A stretch of 64,000 nt of DNA from Allocatelliglobosispora scoriae (GTDB lineage: Bacteria; Actinomycetota; Actinomycetes; Mycobacteriales; Micromonosporaceae), in assembly GCF_014204945.1 (NCBI RefSeq), contig NZ_JACHMN010000001.1:806001-870000 (forward strand), read 5' to 3'. Positions 53,347 to 62,435 of the stretch are shown piece by piece. The first letter of the stretch is position 1. Every line of letters starts with the position of its first letter. Below the pieces are notes generated by a model. The model did not search any database. It had not been told where the DNA came from and saw nothing but the letters and a program-made list of their open reading frames with translations. Made by a program: the position numbers and the translations under genes.

Positions 53347-54104
53347 AGGACCTTCGCCAGGAACGTGCGGGTGCGTTCGTGCTGTGGGGCGCCGAGGACC
53401 TGCGCGGGCGGTCCGGCTTCGACGACGGCGCCGCTGTCCATGAAGACGACCGAGTCGGCGACTTCGCGGGCGAAGCCCATCTCGTGGGTGACGACGAGCA
53501 TGGTCATGCCGTCGGCGGCGAGGTCGCGCATCACGTCCAGGACGTCGCCGACGAGCTCCGGGTCGAGCGCGGAGGTGGGCTCGTCGAAGAGCATCAGCTT
53601 GGGCCGCATCGCGAGCGCGCGGGCGATCGCGACGCGCTGCTGCTGGCCGCCGGAGAGCATCGACGGGTACGCCGACCCGCGGTCGCCGAGGCCCACCCGG
53701 TCGAGCAGCGCCTGGGCCCGGTCGCGGGCTGAGGCCTTCGCCTCGCCGAGCACCCGCACGGGCGCCTCCATCACGTTGGCGAGGGCGGTGAGGTGCGGGA
53801 AGAGGTTGAACCGCTGGAACACCATGCCGATGTCGCGGCGGCGGTGGGCGACCTCCCGGGGCCGGAGCTCGTGCAGCCGCTCGCCGCGCTGGCGGTAGCC
53901 GACGAGTTCGCCGTCGACCCAGAGCCGCCCGGCGCTGACGGTCTCGAGGTGGTTGACGCAGCGCAGGAAGGTGGACTTGCCGGAGCCGGAGGGCCCGAGC
54001 AGGCAGGTGACCTCGCCGGGTGCGACTTCGAGGTCGATCCCGCTGAGCACCTCGGTCGTTCCGAAGCTCTTGCGTACGCCGTCGGCTTTGATCATCGCGG
54101 TCAT
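53343..54104 (-). CDS. polar amino acid ABC transporter ATPase
   Basis: A 253-residue ATPase of the GlnQ/HisP type. Walker [17 protein letters not shown]-loop [15 protein letters not shown], signature [10 protein letters not shown], Walker [15 protein letters not shown] and [20 protein letters not shown]. Coupled by ATGA to both the permease gene upstream and the M20 gene downstream. Confidence 0.92.
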   Translation of the reverse strand: MTAMIKADGVRKSFGTTEVLSGIDLEVAPGEVTCLLGPSGSGKSTFLRCVNHLETVSAGRLWVDGELVGYRQRGERLHELRPREVAHRRRDIGMVFQRFNLFPHLTALANVMEAPVRVLGEAKASARDRAQALLDRVGLGDRGSAYPSMLSGGQQQRVAIARALAMRPKLMLFDEPTSALDPELVGDVLDVMRDLAADGMTMLVVTHEMGFAREVADSVVFMDSGAVVEAGPPAQVLGAPQHERTRTFLAKVL

Positions 54105-54952
54105 CGGAACATCCCTGCCTGGTTGAGGTGGCCTCGGCCGAAGCGGCGCTCGACGAGGAACTGGACGGCCGACAGGGCGCTGACGAGCGCGAGGTACCAG
54201 ATGGCGGCGACGCTGAGCAGCGGAATCACCTTGTAGTTGAGGGCGTAGACGCCCTGGACGGCGGTCATCAGGTCGTGGCCGCCGATGATCGAGACGAGGG
54301 CGGTGGATTTGAGCATTGTGATGACCTCGTTGCCCATCGGCGGCGCGATGACCCGCATCGCCTGGGGCAGGACGATGCGGCGCATCGTCAGCGCGGGCGT
54401 CATGCCGAGCGCGTGTGCCGCCTCGGTCTGGCCGCCGTCGACGGCGAGGATGCCGCCGCGGACGATCTCGGCGGCGTAGGCCATCTCGTTGAGCGACAGG
54501 GCGAGGACGGCGGCGGTGGTGCCGGTGATGACGACACTGGTGGGCTGGTCGAACAGGACGGTGCCGGTGAACGGCAGCTCGATGGTGATCCTGGGCAGCA
54601 GCGCGCCGAGGAAGCCGAAGAAGACGATCTGGACCAGCAGCGGGGTGCCGCGGAAGAACCAGATGAACGCGGCGGAGGCACCGCGCAGGACCGGGTTGGC
54701 GGACAGGCGCATCACGGCGAGCAGGATGCCGCCGGCCGCGCCGAACACCATGGCGACGGCGGTGAGGATCAGGGTGGTGCGCACGCCGTCGAGGATGAAG
54801 TCCTTGGTGAGGTAGGCGCGGATGGTCGCGGGCTCCAGGTTGGGGCTGCTCAGCAGCGCTTTCGCCAGCAGGACGAGCAGGCCGGTCACGGCGGCGGCGG
54901 CGATCCAGCGGCCGTAGTGGCGTACCGGGACGGCTTTTATCTCTGGGGTCAT
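54101..54952 (-). CDS. polar amino acid ABC transporter permease
   Basis: A 283-residue HisM/GlnP-type permease with about five or six membrane segments. It carries the family motifs [38 protein letters not shown] and the EAA loop [21 protein letters not shown] single permease implies a homodimer. Start ATG 54952. Confidence 0.9.
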   Translation of the reverse strand: MTPEIKAVPVRHYGRWIAAAAVTGLLVLLAKALLSSPNLEPATIRAYLTKDFILDGVRTTLILTAVAMVFGAAGGILLAVMRLSANPVLRGASAAFIWFFRGTPLLVQIVFFGFLGALLPRITIELPFTGTVLFDQPTSVVITGTTAAVLALSLNEMAYAAEIVRGGILAVDGGQTEAAHALGMTPALTMRRIVLPQAMRVIAPPMGNEVITMLKSTALVSIIGGHDLMTAVQGVYALNYKVIPLLSVAAIWYLALVSALSAVQFLVERRFGRGHLNQAGMFR

Positions 54953-55026
54953 GAGGGGTCCTTGCGTGGCTGTCCGCGCGCCGCGGCCCGGGGCGGGGTC
55001 GCGGCGCGCGGGGTGCGGGTGGGCGG

Positions 55027-55977
55027 TCAGTCGATGGCCTGGTCGATCGTGGCCTTGGTGAGCCCGATCGGGGTCTGCTTCCAGTGGTCGAGGATGCGGC
55101 GGTAGGTGCCGTCGTCGATCAGGGACTGCACCGCGGCCTGGTAGGCCTGCGCGATGTCGCCGCGCGCCTTGAGGAAGCCGAAGCCGTTGGGGCTGGCGAG
55201 CCAGCCGTTGGGGTTGGCGGTGTCCTTGACCAGTTCGACCTTGCCCGCGAGCTGGGCTTCGGTGTCGACGAGGTTGACCCGGGTCGCGGCGACGACCTCC
55301 ACCACTCCGGCGAGGAGGGCCTGCACGGCCTGCGGGTTCTCCGGGAACTCCTTGACCTCGACCGCCTTGCCGGCGCAGCTCGCCGCGCTGTAGTCGGCGA
55401 GGTGTCTGGCCTGGTTGCTCGCCTTCTGCACGGCGACCTTGCGGCCGCACAGGCCGGTCACGTCGGTGACGCCGAGCGGGTTGCCGGCGGCGACGAGGAA
55501 CCCGGTGCCGGAGGCGGAGTAGTCGACGAAGGTGGCGACCTGCTGGCGGGCCTTCTTGTCGGTGACGCCGCCGACGATCACGTCGTACTTGCCGGCCTGC
55601 AGTCCCGGGACGAGCCCGTCGAAGGGCTGCTGGCTCCAGGTGGTGCGCAGGCCCAGCCGGGCGGACGCGGCCTGGATCAGGTCGTAGTCCAGGCCCTTGA
55701 ACTCCGAGGTGTTCCCCTCGGCCTTGAAGTCGATGAAGGGCTGGTAGGGCGCGTTGGTCGCGACCAGGATCGTGCCCTTGGTGCGGAAGTCCGCGGGCAG
55801 CTTCGCCGCGAGCTTCGCGTCGGTGCCCACCTCGCCGATGCCGTCGATCGTCACGGTGACCGCGGTGGCGTCGGGGGTCTTGGTCGAGCTGGCCGTGTCG
55901 TCAGCCGTGCCGCAGGCGGTCGCGCTGAGCGCGACAGCGAGGGCGGCGGCGCCGAGCGCGATACGCCGGACGTGCAT
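55027..55977 (-). CDS. amino acid ABC transporter substrate-binding lipoprotein (SBP family 3)
   Basis: A 316-residue lipoprotein; lipobox SATAC with Cys near 24. SBP_bac_3 features: [58 protein letters not shown] and [20 protein letters not shown]. It should bind an amino acid or a small (di)peptide. ATG 55977 is preceded by GGGAGG. The promoter has a GTAAC/GTTAC palindrome 41 bases upstream. Confidence 0.9.
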   Translation of the reverse strand: MHVRRIALGAAALAVALSATACGTADDTASSTKTPDATAVTVTIDGIGEVGTDAKLAAKLPADFRTKGTILVATNAPYQPFIDFKAEGNTSEFKGLDYDLIQAASARLGLRTTWSQQPFDGLVPGLQAGKYDVIVGGVTDKKARQQVATFVDYSASGTGFLVAAGNPLGVTDVTGLCGRKVAVQKASNQARHLADYSAASCAGKAVEVKEFPENPQAVQALLAGVVEVVAATRVNLVDTEAQLAGKVELVKDTANPNGWLASPNGFGFLKARGDIAQAYQAAVQSLIDDGTYRRILDHWKQTPIGLTKATIDQAID

Positions 55978-56017
55978 GGTTCCTCCCGGATGAGTGAACA
56001 ACTCAGTACGGGGGACC

Positions 56018-56031
56018 GTAACGTACGTTAC
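56018..56031. promoter_or_regulatory. RpiR-type operator upstream of the ABC/M20 operon
   Basis: GTAACGTACGTTAC is a perfect palindrome. A second, wider dyad (GTTAC at 56044-56048, GTAAC at 56057-56061) lies just upstream. HexR, an RpiR relative, binds TGTAAT...ATTACA, so these fit the adjacent RpiR protein. Confidence 0.7.
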
Positions 56032-56068
56032 AGACTTTGTGAAGTTACGATTCGGTGTAACAGCACGG

Positions 56069-56926
56069 TCAGATCAGATCGTGCCGCCGAGCCGCCCGCT
56101 CGATCGCCGCCAGCCGCTCCCCCGCCGCCGCTCCCAACCGAGCGATCACGCCGTCGATCAGGGTCTCCAGGATCGCCATCGACGGCACGAAGCTGTCGTA
56201 GGCCGAGGTCGAGTCGACCCGGGCGGGCAGCACCACGTCGGCGACGCTCGCGATCGGCGAGAGCCAGCGGTCGGTCACCAGGACCACCTTCGACTCGCGC
56301 TCCTTCGCCGCCTGCGCCAGAGCCAGCGTCGGCGGCTCGTAGCGGCGGTAGTCGAACAGGACCAGCAGGTCCTTGCGGCCCAGATCCGCCAGGGCACCCG
56401 CCCGCTCGACGGGCCCGGCGGGCAGCAGTCGGCTGTTGCCGCGTACCTGGACCAGGTGCAGGACCAGGTAGTGCGCGAGCAGCGAGGAGAACCGCCCGCC
56501 GTGCGCGGTGATCCGCAGCTGCGGGTCGGCGAGCAGCCGCACCGCGGCGTCGAACTCGGCCGGCGGCAGCTCCGCGAGCGTCGCCGCGACCGCCTGCGGC
56601 AGGATCTGGCGCGCACGGTCCAGCGCACCTCCGGGCCCCGGCGGCGGATCAGCGGTGTACGCCGATAGCGGCGACGTGTCCCGCTCGCCGAGCTCGTCGC
56701 GCAGCGCCTTCTGGAACTCCGGGTAGCCCCGGAAGCCGAGCCTGCTGGCGAAGCGCAGCACGGTCGGCCCGCTCACCCCGGCCCGCTCGGCGACGACCGC
56801 GACCGTCTCCAGCGCGGCGGTCGGATATGCGGCGAGCAGCACCCGGGCGACCCGCCGTTCGGCCGGGCTGAACTCGCCCAGCCGAGAATGGATCATCCCT
56901 GCCACACCGGTGTCGCCTGCGGACAT
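56069..56926 (-). CDS. RpiR-family transcriptional regulator
   Basis: A 285-residue protein. N-terminal HTH (FSPAERRVARVLLAAYPTAA, AERAGVSGPTVLRFASRLGF RGYPEFQ region, residues about 15-75). C-terminal SIS domain from about 125 (RITAHGGRFSSLLAHYLVLH, LLVLFDYRRYEPPTLALAQA, VVLVTDRWLSPIASVADVVL). SIS domains normally sense phosphosugars, but some members sense other ligands. It lies between the importer operon and the cyanophycinase genes, with matching sites at both promoters. ATG 56926 has GGAGG nine bases upstream. Confidence 0.88.
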   Translation of the reverse strand: MSAGDTGVAGMIHSRLGEFSPAERRVARVLLAAYPTAALETVAVVAERAGVSGPTVLRFASRLGFRGYPEFQKALRDELGERDTSPLSAYTADPPPGPGGALDRARQILPQAVAATLAELPPAEFDAAVRLLADPQLRITAHGGRFSSLLAHYLVLHLVQVRGNSRLLPAGPVERAGALADLGRKDLLVLFDYRRYEPPTLALAQAAKERESKVVLVTDRWLSPIASVADVVLPARVDSTSAYDSFVPSMAILETLIDGVIARLGAAAGERLAAIERAARRHDLI

Positions 56927-56989
56927 CAGCCACCTCCGCGCCACAGCGTAGTGACGCCATCGCCGTCCCGGGCCGCCCCGGGTCACGTT

Positions 56990-57039
56990 TCGCAGCAGAG
57001 CGTGGGAGTGTCGCGGCGCACGGCCGCGCTCTGCTGCGA
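56990..57039. repeat. 13-bp inverted repeat in the intergenic space
   Basis: TCGCAGCAGAGCG at 56990-57002 and its exact complement at 57027-57039. It is upstream of the RpiR start and downstream of the cyanophycinase terminator, so it could be a second terminator arm or a leader structure for the RpiR transcript. Confidence 0.5.
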
Positions 57040-57050
57040 CACGCGACCGG

Positions 57051-57087
57051 GCCGCGGAGCCGGGCCGGGTGGGTCCGGCTCCGCGGC
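57051..57087 (-). terminator. hairpin terminator of the cyanophycinase-PPC gene
   Basis: Perfect 13-bp stem, GCCGCGGAGCCGG at 57051-57063 and its complement at 57075-57087, 11-base loop, eight bases past the stop. Confidence 0.75.
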
Positions 57088-57094
57088 GAGACCG

Positions 57095-58528
57095 TCAGCT
57101 GCGCGTGATGACGCAGCTGTAGTCGGCCGAGCCGGAGCCGGAGTAGGCCTCGACGTCCAGGTAGTAGGTCGCGGCGCCGCCGGAGCCGGACCGGGTGTAG
57201 CTGAGGGATTCATCGGTGCCCGCGCCGTCGTTGACCGACCGGGTCAGCGTGCGCCCCGAGGAGTCGAGCAGGTAGACGTCCGCGTCGTAGGCGGACGGGA
57301 TCGCGCAGCTCACCGAGACGGACTGCCCGCCGGTGAGGCTGGTCGCGAAGTAGTCCCGGTCGGAGCTGCTGCGCATGTCGCCGGTGACAGTCGTCGGTGA
57401 GCCGAGCCCGGCGACGCTGTTGGCGGTGGTACGCGAGTCGTTCGGCTCGACCTCGGCGAAGGTCGAGCCGCCCGGACCGGGGCCGGGGCCCGGGTCGCAG
57501 TTCGTGATCGGGGTTCCACTGTAGAGGTTGGCGTCCGGCACCCCGTTGGTGACGCCGCGCAGGTAGTAGCCGCAGGTGGGACGGTTGGCGAAGTTGAAGG
57601 TCTGCCCGGCCGTCAGGCGCCAGATCTTGAAGCCGGAGTAGGTCAGCGACTGGCCGGAGGTGGCGCGCTCGGGCTGGTGGTCGCCGAGGACGACGTACGC
57701 GTTGGCGCCCGACAGGGTGGCGAGGCCGGTCTTGTCGATGAACAGCGAGCCGCCGCCCTCCTCGACCCCGACCCCCCAGGCCGCACCGCCGCTGGTCAGG
57801 CCGTCCTTGATGGCCCGTGCGACGAAGGCCATCGTGCGGCCCATCCGGTCGCGGGTGACGAAGTGCGAGTCGTTGATCGTGTTGGCATAGTTCGGCCACG
57901 CGAACATGCCGGTCGTGAAGCTGACGTAGCTGTCGTAGGGGTTGGCGAGGGCTTCGGCCGAGGTGACGCTGCCGTTGCAGGCGTCGTAGACGATCGCGCT
58001 GTTGATGTGGTGCCCCGCGCTGCCGCCGCCGGCGCCGCCGCCCTTGGCGATGACGGACTGCACCGAGGCCTGCAGCGACGTGCCTTTCCACTGCGCGTAG
58101 CGGCACTGGTCGCCGCCGGCGAAGTAGACGAACTCCGCGTTGCGGATGTCGGTGTTCACCTGGGAGTTGTTGCCGTCGCTCGTCGCGGTGAGGGTGAGAG
58201 TGGTGCAGGAGTTGACGCCGCTGAGGCCGCTGATCGTGTCGCACTCGGGAGTGGCGCTGCCCGAGGTCGGGGCGGATCCGGCCACGACGGTGACGTCCAT
58301 CGTCCCGCTGCCGCCGGTGATGGCGGTGATCGCCTTGGTCATGGTCGCGGGGACGACGGCGCCGGCGCCGTTCATGGTGAAGGCCGGGCCGGACCACGAG
58401 GTCCGGCTGACGTCGGAGCCGCTGCCCTGGCGCGTTCGGGTCACCGAGGCCTGGGCAGGTGCCGCGATGACCGTACTCGCGGCCAGCACGGCGGCGAGCA
58501 CGAGCGCGGATGTGACCGGGGTTCGCAC
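57095..58528 (-). CDS. secreted S51 cyanophycinase-like peptidase with C-terminal PPC domain
   Basis: A 477-residue secreted protein. Signal to about residue 27 (APAQA/S). S51 hallmarks: ITGGSGTMDVTVVAGSAPTSG-like start, FVYFAGGDQCRYAQWKGT, catalytic serine loop AKGGGAGGGSAGHHINSAIV and the DxHFxxRxRxGR motif (DSHFVTRDRMGRTMAF). A PGPGPGPG linker leads to a pre-peptidase C-terminal domain (EVEPNDSRTTANSV, DRDYFATSLTGGQSVSVSC). GTG 58528 has AGGAG seven bases upstream. Family members cleave the aspartate backbone of cyanophycin to beta-Asp-Arg dipeptides; being exported suggests scavenging of external polymer. It diverges from a second S51 gene. Confidence 0.85.
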   Translation of the reverse strand: MRTPVTSALVLAAVLAASTVIAAPAQASVTRTRQGSGSDVSRTSWSGPAFTMNGAGAVVPATMTKAITAITGGSGTMDVTVVAGSAPTSGSATPECDTISGLSGVNSCTTLTLTATSDGNNSQVNTDIRNAEFVYFAGGDQCRYAQWKGTSLQASVQSVIAKGGGAGGGSAGHHINSAIVYDACNGSVTSAEALANPYDSYVSFTTGMFAWPNYANTINDSHFVTRDRMGRTMAFVARAIKDGLTSGGAAWGVGVEEGGGSLFIDKTGLATLSGANAYVVLGDHQPERATSGQSLTYSGFKIWRLTAGQTFNFANRPTCGYYLRGVTNGVPDANLYSGTPITNCDPGPGPGPGGSTFAEVEPNDSRTTANSVAGLGSPTTVTGDMRSSSDRDYFATSLTGGQSVSVSCAIPSAYDADVYLLDSSGRTLTRSVNDGAGTDESLSYTRSGSGGAATYYLDVEAYSGSGSADYSCVITRS

Positions 58529-58642
58529 TGTGGTTCTCCTAATCGACAGCCACCACGCTTCGATGTGATGTACCGCACAATACATTCACGCCAATATTTC
58601 GTAAACCTGTATCTCACGTTACAGATCCGCATCGCCGACTTC

Positions 58643-58656
58643 GTAATGTCCATTAC
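58643..58656. promoter_or_regulatory. RpiR-type dyad between the two cyanophycinase genes
   Basis: GTAATG at 58643 and CATTAC at 58651-58656 with two bases between. Single half sites ACGTTACAG (58616-58624) and TGTAACGT (58681-58688) flank it. The same half sites occur at 56018-56031, suggesting co-regulation of both promoters with the transporter operon. Confidence 0.6.
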
Positions 58657-58690
58657 ATCTGGACGGGAATCTTGAGTCGTTGTAACGTGC

Positions 58691-58770
58691 GTGCACCGCG
58701 ACGACCGCGGTGCACCAGGGCTCCGCCCGCCGTTTAACCCAGTCCCACCACGCGGCGGCGGGCGGAGCCC
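58691..58770 (+). promoter_or_regulatory. two tandem hairpins in the leader of the cyanophycinase gene
   Basis: Hairpin 1 has a perfect 10-bp stem (GTGCACCGCG at 58691-58700, complement 58706-58715, 5-base loop). Hairpin 2 follows two bases later with a perfect 15-bp stem (GGGCTCCGCCCGCCG at 58718-58732, complement 58756-58770, 23-base loop). The ribosome site GGAGG begins 12 bases later. If transcribed, they may attenuate or protect the mRNA. Confidence 0.6.
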
Positions 58771-58793
58771 GCCCCTCTCCCCGGAGGTCCCCC

Positions 58794-59993
58794 ATGACAC
58801 ACCGACGCACAGTCCTCGCCGGAGCACTCGGCGCGGCGACCCTCGCCTCGCTCGCCCCCGCCACGGCCGCCTCCGCGCACGGCGCCGCACGCGGCTCCCT
58901 CGTCCTGGTCGGCGGCTCGCTCGCCGAGGACAACACCGCCGTCTACGGCGAGATCATCCGCCGGGCCGGCGGTGCCCGCGCCCGCATCGGCGTGATCACC
59001 GCCGCGTCCGTCCCGCCCAGCCAGGACCCCGACGCGGGAACGCCGGACGCCAGCAACAGCGAGGCCAACGGCGCCTACTACGCCGACCTGCTCCGCGCCC
59101 ACGGCGCCGGCCAGGCGACCTGGATCCCGATCGACCTCGACCACATCGCCGACGCCGACAGCCCCGCCCTCGCCGCCCAGGTCGACCAGATGACCGGCTT
59201 CTTCTTCGGCGGCGGCGACCAGTTCCGCTACATCACCACCCTCCTGCACGGCGACGCGCACACCGACTCCCTCGTGCTCGCCGCGATCCGCCGCCGCCAC
59301 GCCCGAGGCGCCGTCATCGCCGGCTCCAGCGCCGGCGCGCAGATCCACCAGGGCCGCGACATGGTCACCGGCGGCGAGAGCTACAACGCCCTGCGCGACG
59401 GGTCACTGCCCGGCTACTTCGACGACCCCGACACGAGCGGCTACTGGCCCGCCGGCGGGTTCGGCTTCCTCACCTCCGGGCTGCTCGACACGCACTTCAC
59501 CGCCTACGGGCGGCTGGGACGGGCGATCACGCTGGCCCGGACCACCGGCCACCACCGCGTCTTCGGACTCGACCCCAACACCGCGCTCATCGTCGACGCG
59601 CCCCGGTCGCCGGACGAGCACGCCCGCGTCGTCGGTGAAGGCGGCATCTCCGTCCTCGACCTGCGCGACGGCATCCGCTGGAGCTACCTCACCGAAGGAT
59701 TCCGCTACCTGCCCGGCGCGTGGCGAGCCCTCGCGCCCCAGCGACTGCGGCCGCTGCGGCCGCGCCCGGATGCGGCCAGCGTTCCGCCGAGCGCGGACAT
59801 CTTCGGCGACGACGTGGCCTCCGGCCTCGCTCTGGCGCTGGCCGCGTCGCGGGCCGAGCGGGCCACCGGCGTGACCCGGCAGGACGACCCCCGCTTCACC
59901 GTGGAGCTGGTCAAGTCCCGGCGGTTCGCCGCCTACACCGCCGACGGCAGCACCGCCGAGTCGTTCCTGGATCTCACCGTCCGCATCCGCTGA
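58794..59993 (+). CDS. Tat-exported S51 cyanophycinase
   Basis: A 399-residue protein. The N-terminus THRRTVLAGALGAATLASLA has a twin-arginine and ends near ASAHG. S51 motifs: SLVLVGGSLAEDNTAVYG, ARIGVITAASVPPSQDP, GFFFGGGDQFRYITTL, catalytic Ser in AVIAGSSAGAQIHQG and LLDTHFTAYGRLGRAI. The C-terminal ~100 residues are an additional domain. Probable endo-cleavage of cyanophycin outside the cell. GGAGG precedes ATG 58794. A strong terminator follows at 60026. Confidence 0.88.
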   Translation: MTHRRTVLAGALGAATLASLAPATAASAHGAARGSLVLVGGSLAEDNTAVYGEIIRRAGGARARIGVITAASVPPSQDPDAGTPDASNSEANGAYYADLLRAHGAGQATWIPIDLDHIADADSPALAAQVDQMTGFFFGGGDQFRYITTLLHGDAHTDSLVLAAIRRRHARGAVIAGSSAGAQIHQGRDMVTGGESYNALRDGSLPGYFDDPDTSGYWPAGGFGFLTSGLLDTHFTAYGRLGRAITLARTTGHHRVFGLDPNTALIVDAPRSPDEHARVVGEGGISVLDLRDGIRWSYLTEGFRYLPGAWRALAPQRLRPLRPRPDAASVPPSADIFGDDVASGLALALAASRAERATGVTRQDDPRFTVELVKSRRFAAYTADGSTAESFLDLTVRIR

Positions 59994-60025
59994 ACAGCTA
60001 CGCCGCGCCGGCAGGAGTCGGTCAT

Positions 60026-60061
60026 GTGGTCGCCCCGGCTGCCGAAGTCCGGGGCGACCAC
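60026..60061 (+). terminator. hairpin terminator after the cyanophycinase gene
   Basis: Perfect 13-bp stem, GTGGTCGCCCCGG at 60026-60038 and its complement at 60049-60061, 10-base loop, 33 bases past the stop. Confidence 0.78.
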
Positions 60062-60240
60062 CAACGTGCACCGGTCTAACTTCAAGGCCGGACAGCCGCG
60101 GCGGCGACTCTCCACCCGACACCGCCGGTTCAGGTCGTTGAGCTGTCGACGGAGATGCTGCCGACTACCCGGTGCGCCCGCCTGCGGGACCGGTGAGGAC
60201 ACCTGCGTGTGCATCCGTGACCTGTCCACCCCGTCCGCTG

Positions 60241-61722
60241 TCAGGCGTCGTCGTCGGTGATGGCCGACAGCGGCGGTGCCACGTCCTCCAGCGCCTTGCC
60301 CTCAGCGTCGACGCCCAGGAATATCTCGACGACACCGCCGACGACCATCACCGCCGCTGCGATGAGGTAGCCGAGGAAGAGTTTGAAGGGGTCCTCCCCC
60401 GCTCCGATGAGCCATCCGTAGAAGATCGGGCCGATCGCGCCGAAGCACTGGGCGATGGCGAAGAAGACCGCTATCGCCTGTGCGCGTACCTCCTGGGGGA
60501 AGACCTCGCTCACCGTCAGGTAGGCGGCGCTGGCGCCGGCGGAGGCGAAGAAGAAGATGACGCACCAGGCGATCGTCTGGGTCAGTGCGGTGAGCGCCCC
60601 GGATTGGAACAGGATGGCGGTGACGGCCAGCAGGGCACCGGAGATCAGGTAGGTGCCCGCGATCATGCGTCGGCGGCCGACGGTGTCGAAGAGCCGGCCC
60701 AGCAGCAGCGGTCCCGCCAGGTTGCCGATGGCGAAGGCGATCAGGTAGATCGGGGTCGCCTCGGCCTCGACGCCGTAGAACTTCGCCAGTACCAGGGTGT
60801 AGGTGAAGAAGATCGAGTTGTAGAGGAACGACTGGGTGATCATCAGGGTCGCGCCGAGGACGGACCGCTGCGGGTAGCGGCGGAACAGGACTTTGAGCAG
60901 GGACAGGTAGCCGTGGCGGGCGCCGGGGCGAACCGAGATCGCCTGCGAGTCGTCCAGGGGCGTCAAGGTCTGGCCGGAGGCGACAGCGGCGTCCTCGATC
61001 TGCCTCATGCTCTGCTCCGCGTCGTCCTCGCGGCCGTGCAGGATGAGCCACCGGGGGCTTTCCGGCAGGTGCCGGCGCAGGCCCCAGACGGCGATGCCGA
61101 TCACCGGGCCGATGAGGAAGCCGAGCCGCCAGGCCAGCCCCAGTTCGACGTTGTTGAGAAGGACGTAGGTGCCGAGGGTGCCGATGATGGCGCCGGCCCA
61201 GTAGGTGCCGTTCACACCGAGGTCGACCCGGCCGCGGTATCTGGCCGGCATCATCTCGTCGATGGCGGAGTTGATGGCTGCGTACTCGCCGCCGATGCCG
61301 GCACCGGCGATGAACCGGGTCAGGTAGAGGAAGACCAGCGCGGCCGGGCCGCTCCCCCAGACGAGCGCGGTCAACGCGTTGCCGCCGAGGTAGACGCCGA
61401 GGGTGACGATGAACAGGTTGCGCCGGCCCAGGGCGTCGGAGAGGCGCCCGAAGAACAGCGCGCCGAACACCTCGCCGAGCAGGTACACGGTGGCGATCGC
61501 CCCCACCTGGGTGGAGCTCAGGCCGAGCGTGGTCTCCTCGCTGAGGACCGCGCCCACAGCGCTGGCGACGGTGATCTCCAGCCCGTCGAGGACCCATGCG
61601 GTCCCCAGCGCGAGCACCATCCTGGTGTGGAACGGCGACCACGTGAGCCGGTCGATCCGCGCTGGTATGAGGCTCCGGACGACCGCTCCCTCCGCGGCCC
61701 CTGCCGAATTCGAATTCGTCAT
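60241..61722 (-). CDS. MFS transporter (sugar porter/MHS-type)
   Basis: A 493-residue membrane protein with 12 predicted segments. Family signatures: FGRLSDALGRRNLF between helices 2 and 3, GAGIGGEYAAINSAIDEM, LPESPRWLILHGRE before the central loop and GRLFDTVGRRRMIAG. ATG 61722 starts just before an N-terminal hydrophilic tail; longer in-frame starts are possible. It probably imports a sugar or organic acid by proton symport; the substrate is not shown by the neighbours. Downstream gene on the other strand is the cyanophycinase. Confidence 0.87.
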   Translation of the reverse strand: MTNSNSAGAAEGAVVRSLIPARIDRLTWSPFHTRMVLALGTAWVLDGLEITVASAVGAVLSEETTLGLSSTQVGAIATVYLLGEVFGALFFGRLSDALGRRNLFIVTLGVYLGGNALTALVWGSGPAALVFLYLTRFIAGAGIGGEYAAINSAIDEMMPARYRGRVDLGVNGTYWAGAIIGTLGTYVLLNNVELGLAWRLGFLIGPVIGIAVWGLRRHLPESPRWLILHGREDDAEQSMRQIEDAAVASGQTLTPLDDSQAISVRPGARHGYLSLLKVLFRRYPQRSVLGATLMITQSFLYNSIFFTYTLVLAKFYGVEAEATPIYLIAFAIGNLAGPLLLGRLFDTVGRRRMIAGTYLISGALLAVTAILFQSGALTALTQTIAWCVIFFFASAGASAAYLTVSEVFPQEVRAQAIAVFFAIAQCFGAIGPIFYGWLIGAGEDPFKLFLGYLIAAAVMVVGGVVEIFLGVDAEGKALEDVAPPLSAITDDDA

Positions 61723-62143
61723 GATGCGCGTGTTTCCCACCTGGCGCCGGATTATTCCTCCGGTCACGCGAGTGAATCCATCGGCCGTCCCAGATGTCAT
61801 CCGCGCCGTCGCGGGTACCGGCCCGCGTCGGCGACCCGAGGAGGAGCGACGGCGATGAGGGCGGTTGTCGAGGGCCGGCCAGACCCGGGGTTGACGGGAT
61901 TCCGCCCGCTTGATCACCCCATCGGATGAAAGTCGGAGAACAACCCATCCGCACAGTTCATCAGCCACGAATGCCCCGCTGAGGACAGGCTCGGGGACTC
62001 GTCACAAGACCGGCGATCCGGCTACCGGAGTGACTCGGCGTCACCGCAGCGGTCCGGCACATGCCCGGTGCGCGGCGGGAGTTCGGGACAGGGGTTCGGG
62101 ATCGCGGATCCCGGGTAACAGGCGTCAGCCCGGAGGGGGAAGC
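61723..62143. other. intergenic, no supportable gene
   Basis: About 420 bases holding the MFS promoter. The frames crossing it are Arg/Pro-rich in a way typical of non-coding high-GC DNA. Confidence 0.35.
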
Positions 62144-62428
62144 ATGCCCAACATGGAACTGGCCGGCCTTGCGGTAACGGTGATCGGTCTGTTGTGGCGG
62201 CTGGCGCTCCATCGTCAAGGCACCCGCCGCGGCAGCACCCGCTGCGAGCGACGCGGGGACGCAGCGTCGCGCTTCGTGCAGCCGACGGTGCCGCGGCGCC
62301 GCGCCCTGGTTCGCCACGCACGCGTGCGGCACTCAGCAAGCCGGGTCTGGCTGACGCATCGAAACCACGGCCGGCAACTCCCGCTGCGCGGGCCCCGCCC
62401 CCGCAACCGCCATGCCCTGACAGCGTGA
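62144..62428 (+). CDS. possible small membrane-anchored protein
   Basis: A 94-residue frame starting at ATG 62144 with GGAGG seven bases upstream and one hydrophobic N-terminal segment (MELAGLAVTVIGLLWRLAL). The remaining part is very Arg-rich and may be out-of-frame DNA, so a frameshift or a shorter true protein is possible. Confidence 0.25.
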   Translation: MPNMELAGLAVTVIGLLWRLALHRQGTRRGSTRCERRGDAASRFVQPTVPRRRALVRHARVRHSASRVWLTHRNHGRQLPLRGPRPRNRHALTA

Positions 62429-62435
62429 ATTCACG

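Noticed and set aside
51451-53898. 815-codon plus frame over the isomerase-like, M20 and ABC genes
   Set aside because: Antisense shadow across three well-supported minus-strand genes.
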